Part shown: in pieces, positions 29,874 to 32,203 of the stretch
Position numbering within the stretch: the first letter of the stretch is position 1
Layout of the letters: each line of letters opens with the position of its first letter
NCBI GenBank assembly: GCA_947626075.1
Contig: CANQQW010000016.1
Location: 1 to 32,203 of the forward strand
Direction of reading: 5' to 3'
DNA length: 32,203 nucleotides
Source of the DNA: an uncultured Clostridia bacterium
GTDB lineage: Bacteria; Bacillota; Clostridia; UBA1381
Program-made: the position numbers and the translations under genes
The notes under the pieces: model-generated
The model's input: the letters and a program-made list of their open reading frames with translations, nothing else
Database searches by the model: none
Told to the model about the DNA's origin: nothing

Positions 29874-31388
29874 TTAAGCCTCAACCGCGATACCCATTAT
29901 GCCCGTTTCCCTCACAGTGTCCGCGTCAGACCATACTGCGCGGCATATAAGGTTATAATCTTTCTTTTCACCGTTGATTTTAAGTTTACATTCATATTTA
30001 AAGTCGGGATTTTCGGGCGTGACGTTTGAAAGCGCCTCTACGATACCCTTTACATTTTCCTCACCGAATATATCCATAATACGTTTGTCTTTTCTCGGAC
30101 GCGCCACAGCCTCGTTTGTACCGAGCAGACGCGCCGCCCACGGCGATAATACAAGCATAGACGGGTCGCTTGTGTATTCAAAGCGTATTTCGTGCGTCGC
30201 CGCCGCGAAAAACTCATACTTCTCCCGCTCGTGCTCCACAATACGCAAAGTTCTTTCCGAAGCGTACAAATCCTCATGGCGACGCATTTCCTCAAGAACA
30301 CCCGTCATATTGGCGCGCTGCGCGCTTTCCTCGGAAATCGGGCTTATTTTAAGCTCCGTGGGAAGCGTTTCGGAAATCTCGCCCAGACATTCGATAACAA
30401 GCGGGTTGAATGTGCCGCATTCACCGTTTAAAATCATTTCCATAGCCTTCTCGTGCGAGAACGCTTTTTTGTATACTCTTTCACTTGTAAGAGCGTCATA
30501 AACGTCGGCTATAGATACAATCTGCGCGGAAATCGGTATCTCCTCGCCCTTAAGTCCGTCCGGATAGCCCCTGCCGTCGTACCGTTCATGGTGCCAGCGG
30601 CATATCTCGTACGCCACCTTTACAAGCTTTTCGTCCTTGTACTCCGTAAGCTCGTCGAGCATGGAAGCGCCTACCATTGAGTGCGTTTTCATCACCTCAA
30701 ACTCCTCGTCGGTAAGTCTGCCCGGCTTGTTCAGGATTTTACCCGGTATAGCGATTTTGCCTATATCGTGCAGCGCGGACGCCATACTTATAATTGAAAT
30801 GTCGGAAGGCTTTATGCCGTATTTATCCGTCTTATGGATAAGCGCACGCAGAAGTAATTCGGTAATCTTCTGCACGTGCATAACATGAAGTCCGCTCTCT
30901 CCGTTCCGAAACTCAACGATATGGCTCAGAATGGAAATCATAAGATTGTTGCTTCTTTCCTTTTCAAAAATCTGATTGGAGACTATATCGATAAGACGCT
31001 TATTCTTCGCGTAAAGCATAATCGTATTGATAACGCGCGTCCGAACGATGTGCGCGTCAAACGGGCGGCTTATGTAATCAGCCACTCCGAGGTCATACGC
31101 GCGCTCTATATACGACGGAGTAGTCTCCGACGAAATCATTATTACGGGTATGTCGTCAATCAGCTTATCGCGGTTCATGGCGGCAAGCACCTTGAAGCCG
31201 TCCATATTCGGCATTACTATATCAAGAAGCAAAAGCGACAGTTCGGTTCCGTACTGCTTAAGCACGGCTATAGCCTCCACTCCGTCCTTTACCTCTATTA
31301 TTTCAAACTCGTCTCCCAGCATATTCGCCAAAATGGCTCTGTTCATTTCCGAGTCGTCCGCAATAAGTATTTTCTGTTTTTCAGGCAT
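29874..31388 (-). CDS. Response regulator with HD-GYP domain and C-terminal PAS-like domain
   Basis: REC: ILIADDSEMNRAILANML...LLLDIVMPNMDGF; HD-GYP: ALHDIGKIAIPGKIL, HHERYDGRGYPDGL; C-terminal region FEYTSDPSMLVLSPWAARLLG resembles a PAS fold. Confidence 0.9.
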   Translation of the reverse strand: MPEKQKILIADDSEMNRAILANMLGDEFEIIEVKDGVEAIAVLKQYGTELSLLLLDIVMPNMDGFKVLAAMNRDKLIDDIPVIMISSETTPSYIERAYDLGVADYISRPFDAHIVRTRVINTIMLYAKNKRLIDIVSNQIFEKERSNNLMISILSHIVEFRNGESGLHVMHVQKITELLLRALIHKTDKYGIKPSDISIISMASALHDIGKIAIPGKILNKPGRLTDEEFEVMKTHSMVGASMLDELTEYKDEKLVKVAYEICRWHHERYDGRGYPDGLKGEEIPISAQIVSIADVYDALTSERVYKKAFSHEKAMEMILNGECGTFNPLVIECLGEISETLPTELKISPISEESAQRANMTGVLEEMRRHEDLYASERTLRIVEHEREKYEFFAAATHEIRFEYTSDPSMLVLSPWAARLLGTNEAVARPRKDKRIMDIFGEENVKGIVEALSNVTPENPDFKYECKLKINGEKKDYNLICRAVWSDADTVRETGIMGIAVEA

Positions 31389-31472
31389 GTTTTTCCCTCC
31401 AAATTCAGAATATTTTATACAATTATTCTACTATAAATTCAACAAAATATCAATATAAATTTCTTTTTTCGG

Positions 31473-31513
31473 CAAAAAGGATTGCCATATATTAATGTTA
31501 GCAGTCCTTTTTT
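31473..31513 (-). terminator. Terminator overlapping the 3' end of the GNAT gene
   Basis: AAAAAGGATTGCC..GCAGTCCTTTTTTT; one stem arm encodes the final codons KKDC and is followed by the TAA. Confidence 0.7.
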
Positions 31514-31995
31514 TGATATTCCTTTATTAAAAGCGCGCGCGGATAACCGCGGGACTTATCAACCGAGTCTATGTAAAATCCGCGTCCGTAATAAAAGCGT
31601 ATAAGCGGAGTTATATTCGAGCCGGTGTGGAGCGATATTTTGGTAACGCCCTTTTTTATCATTATCCTGTCCACAAGATTCATTATGGACTTACCTATAC
31701 CGTTATTCTGACTTGTGACCTTAACGGCAAAGCGCGACAGGTACGCCGTTTTGTCGGGAAACACCTCGACGCGCACGCTGCCCACAGGCTCGCCGTCAGA
31801 CAAGGCGAGAAGCACTACCTTGGTGTCTATATCCTTTTTTACGTCGTTATAGGACTCCTCGAGCGCCGCCAATTTTTCCACGCCCGACATTTTTTGGTAC
31901 TTTACAAACGCTTCGCGCGTTATGTTCATTATCGACGGTATATCGTCGTAATTAGCCAAGCGCACTTGAAAAAGCGACTGGTAATCCGAAACCAT
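31498..31995 (-). CDS. GNAT family N-acetyltransferase
   Basis: VRLANYDDIPSIMNITREAF, LSRFAVKVTSQNNGIGKSIMNLVDRIMIKKGVTKISLHTG, IRFYYGRGFYI. Confidence 0.88.
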   Translation of the reverse strand: MVSDYQSLFQVRLANYDDIPSIMNITREAFVKYQKMSGVEKLAALEESYNDVKKDIDTKVVLLALSDGEPVGSVRVEVFPDKTAYLSRFAVKVTSQNNGIGKSIMNLVDRIMIKKGVTKISLHTGSNITPLIRFYYGRGFYIDSVDKSRGYPRALLIKEYQKKDC

Positions 31996-32008
31996 TATTC
32001 CAACTCCT

Positions 32009-32203
32009 TTATCCCATAAGCGCAGCCATTACGGCTTTTTGCGCGTGCAGACGGTTCTCCGCCTCGTCGAATATTACTGACTGCGGTCCGTCTATTACGT
32101 CTTCGGTGACCTCAAAGCCCCTGTACGCGGGCAGACAGTGCATGAACACCGCGTCCGGCGCGGCAAGCTTAAACAGCTCTCCGTTCACCTGATACGGCAT
32201 GAA
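32009..32203 (-). CDS. argF: Ornithine carbamoyltransferase, C-terminal fragment (runs off the window)
   Basis: [61 protein letters not shown], with the HCLPAYRG motif. Confidence 0.93.
   Translation of the reverse strand, partial: FMPYQVNGELFKLAAPDAVFMHCLPAYRGFEVTEDVIDGPQSVIFDEAENRLHAQKAVMAALMG

Overview
This 32.2-kb window comes from a spore-forming Clostridia-like (Firmicutes) chromosome. Its core is a minus-strand ribosomal-protein supercluster of the S10-spc-alpha type at about 9.66-26.04 kb. Transcript order is rpsJ-rplC-rplD-rplW-rplB-rpsS-rplV-rpsC-rplP-rpmC-rpsQ-rplN-rplX-rplE-rpsN-rpsH-rplF-rplR-rpsE-rpmD-rplO-secY-adk-map-KOW-infA-rpmJ-rpsM-rpsK-rpsD-rpoA-rplQ. The left flank has a VanR/VanS/VanY-like module, a DUF3298-type lipoprotein, spoIVA, a periplasmic-binding/GGDEF/EAL protein, NADP-isocitrate dehydrogenase and a nitroreductase. 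The right flank has DUF4830 and DUF378 proteins, a cytidylate-kinase-like protein, an SLH-GH5 endoglucanase, a REC/HD-GYP regulator, a GNAT acetyltransferase and the 3' end of argF. The most interesting signal is a set of four 105-150 bp imperfect palindromes inside otherwise compact ribosomal-operon spacers, after rpmJ, secY, rpsH and rpsS. In each, the stop codon of the upstream gene is part of one arm. Two copies are clearly homologous, with structure-preserving substitutions, and all four have a similar GTAC-containing apex. Other points of interest are a structured two-promoter leader before rpsJ, a 108-bp tandem repeat copying the tail of the DUF4830 gene, a hairpin-rich repeat cluster after icd, and leader hairpins before icd and vanY. 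Product names come from reading translated sequence; no database search was run.
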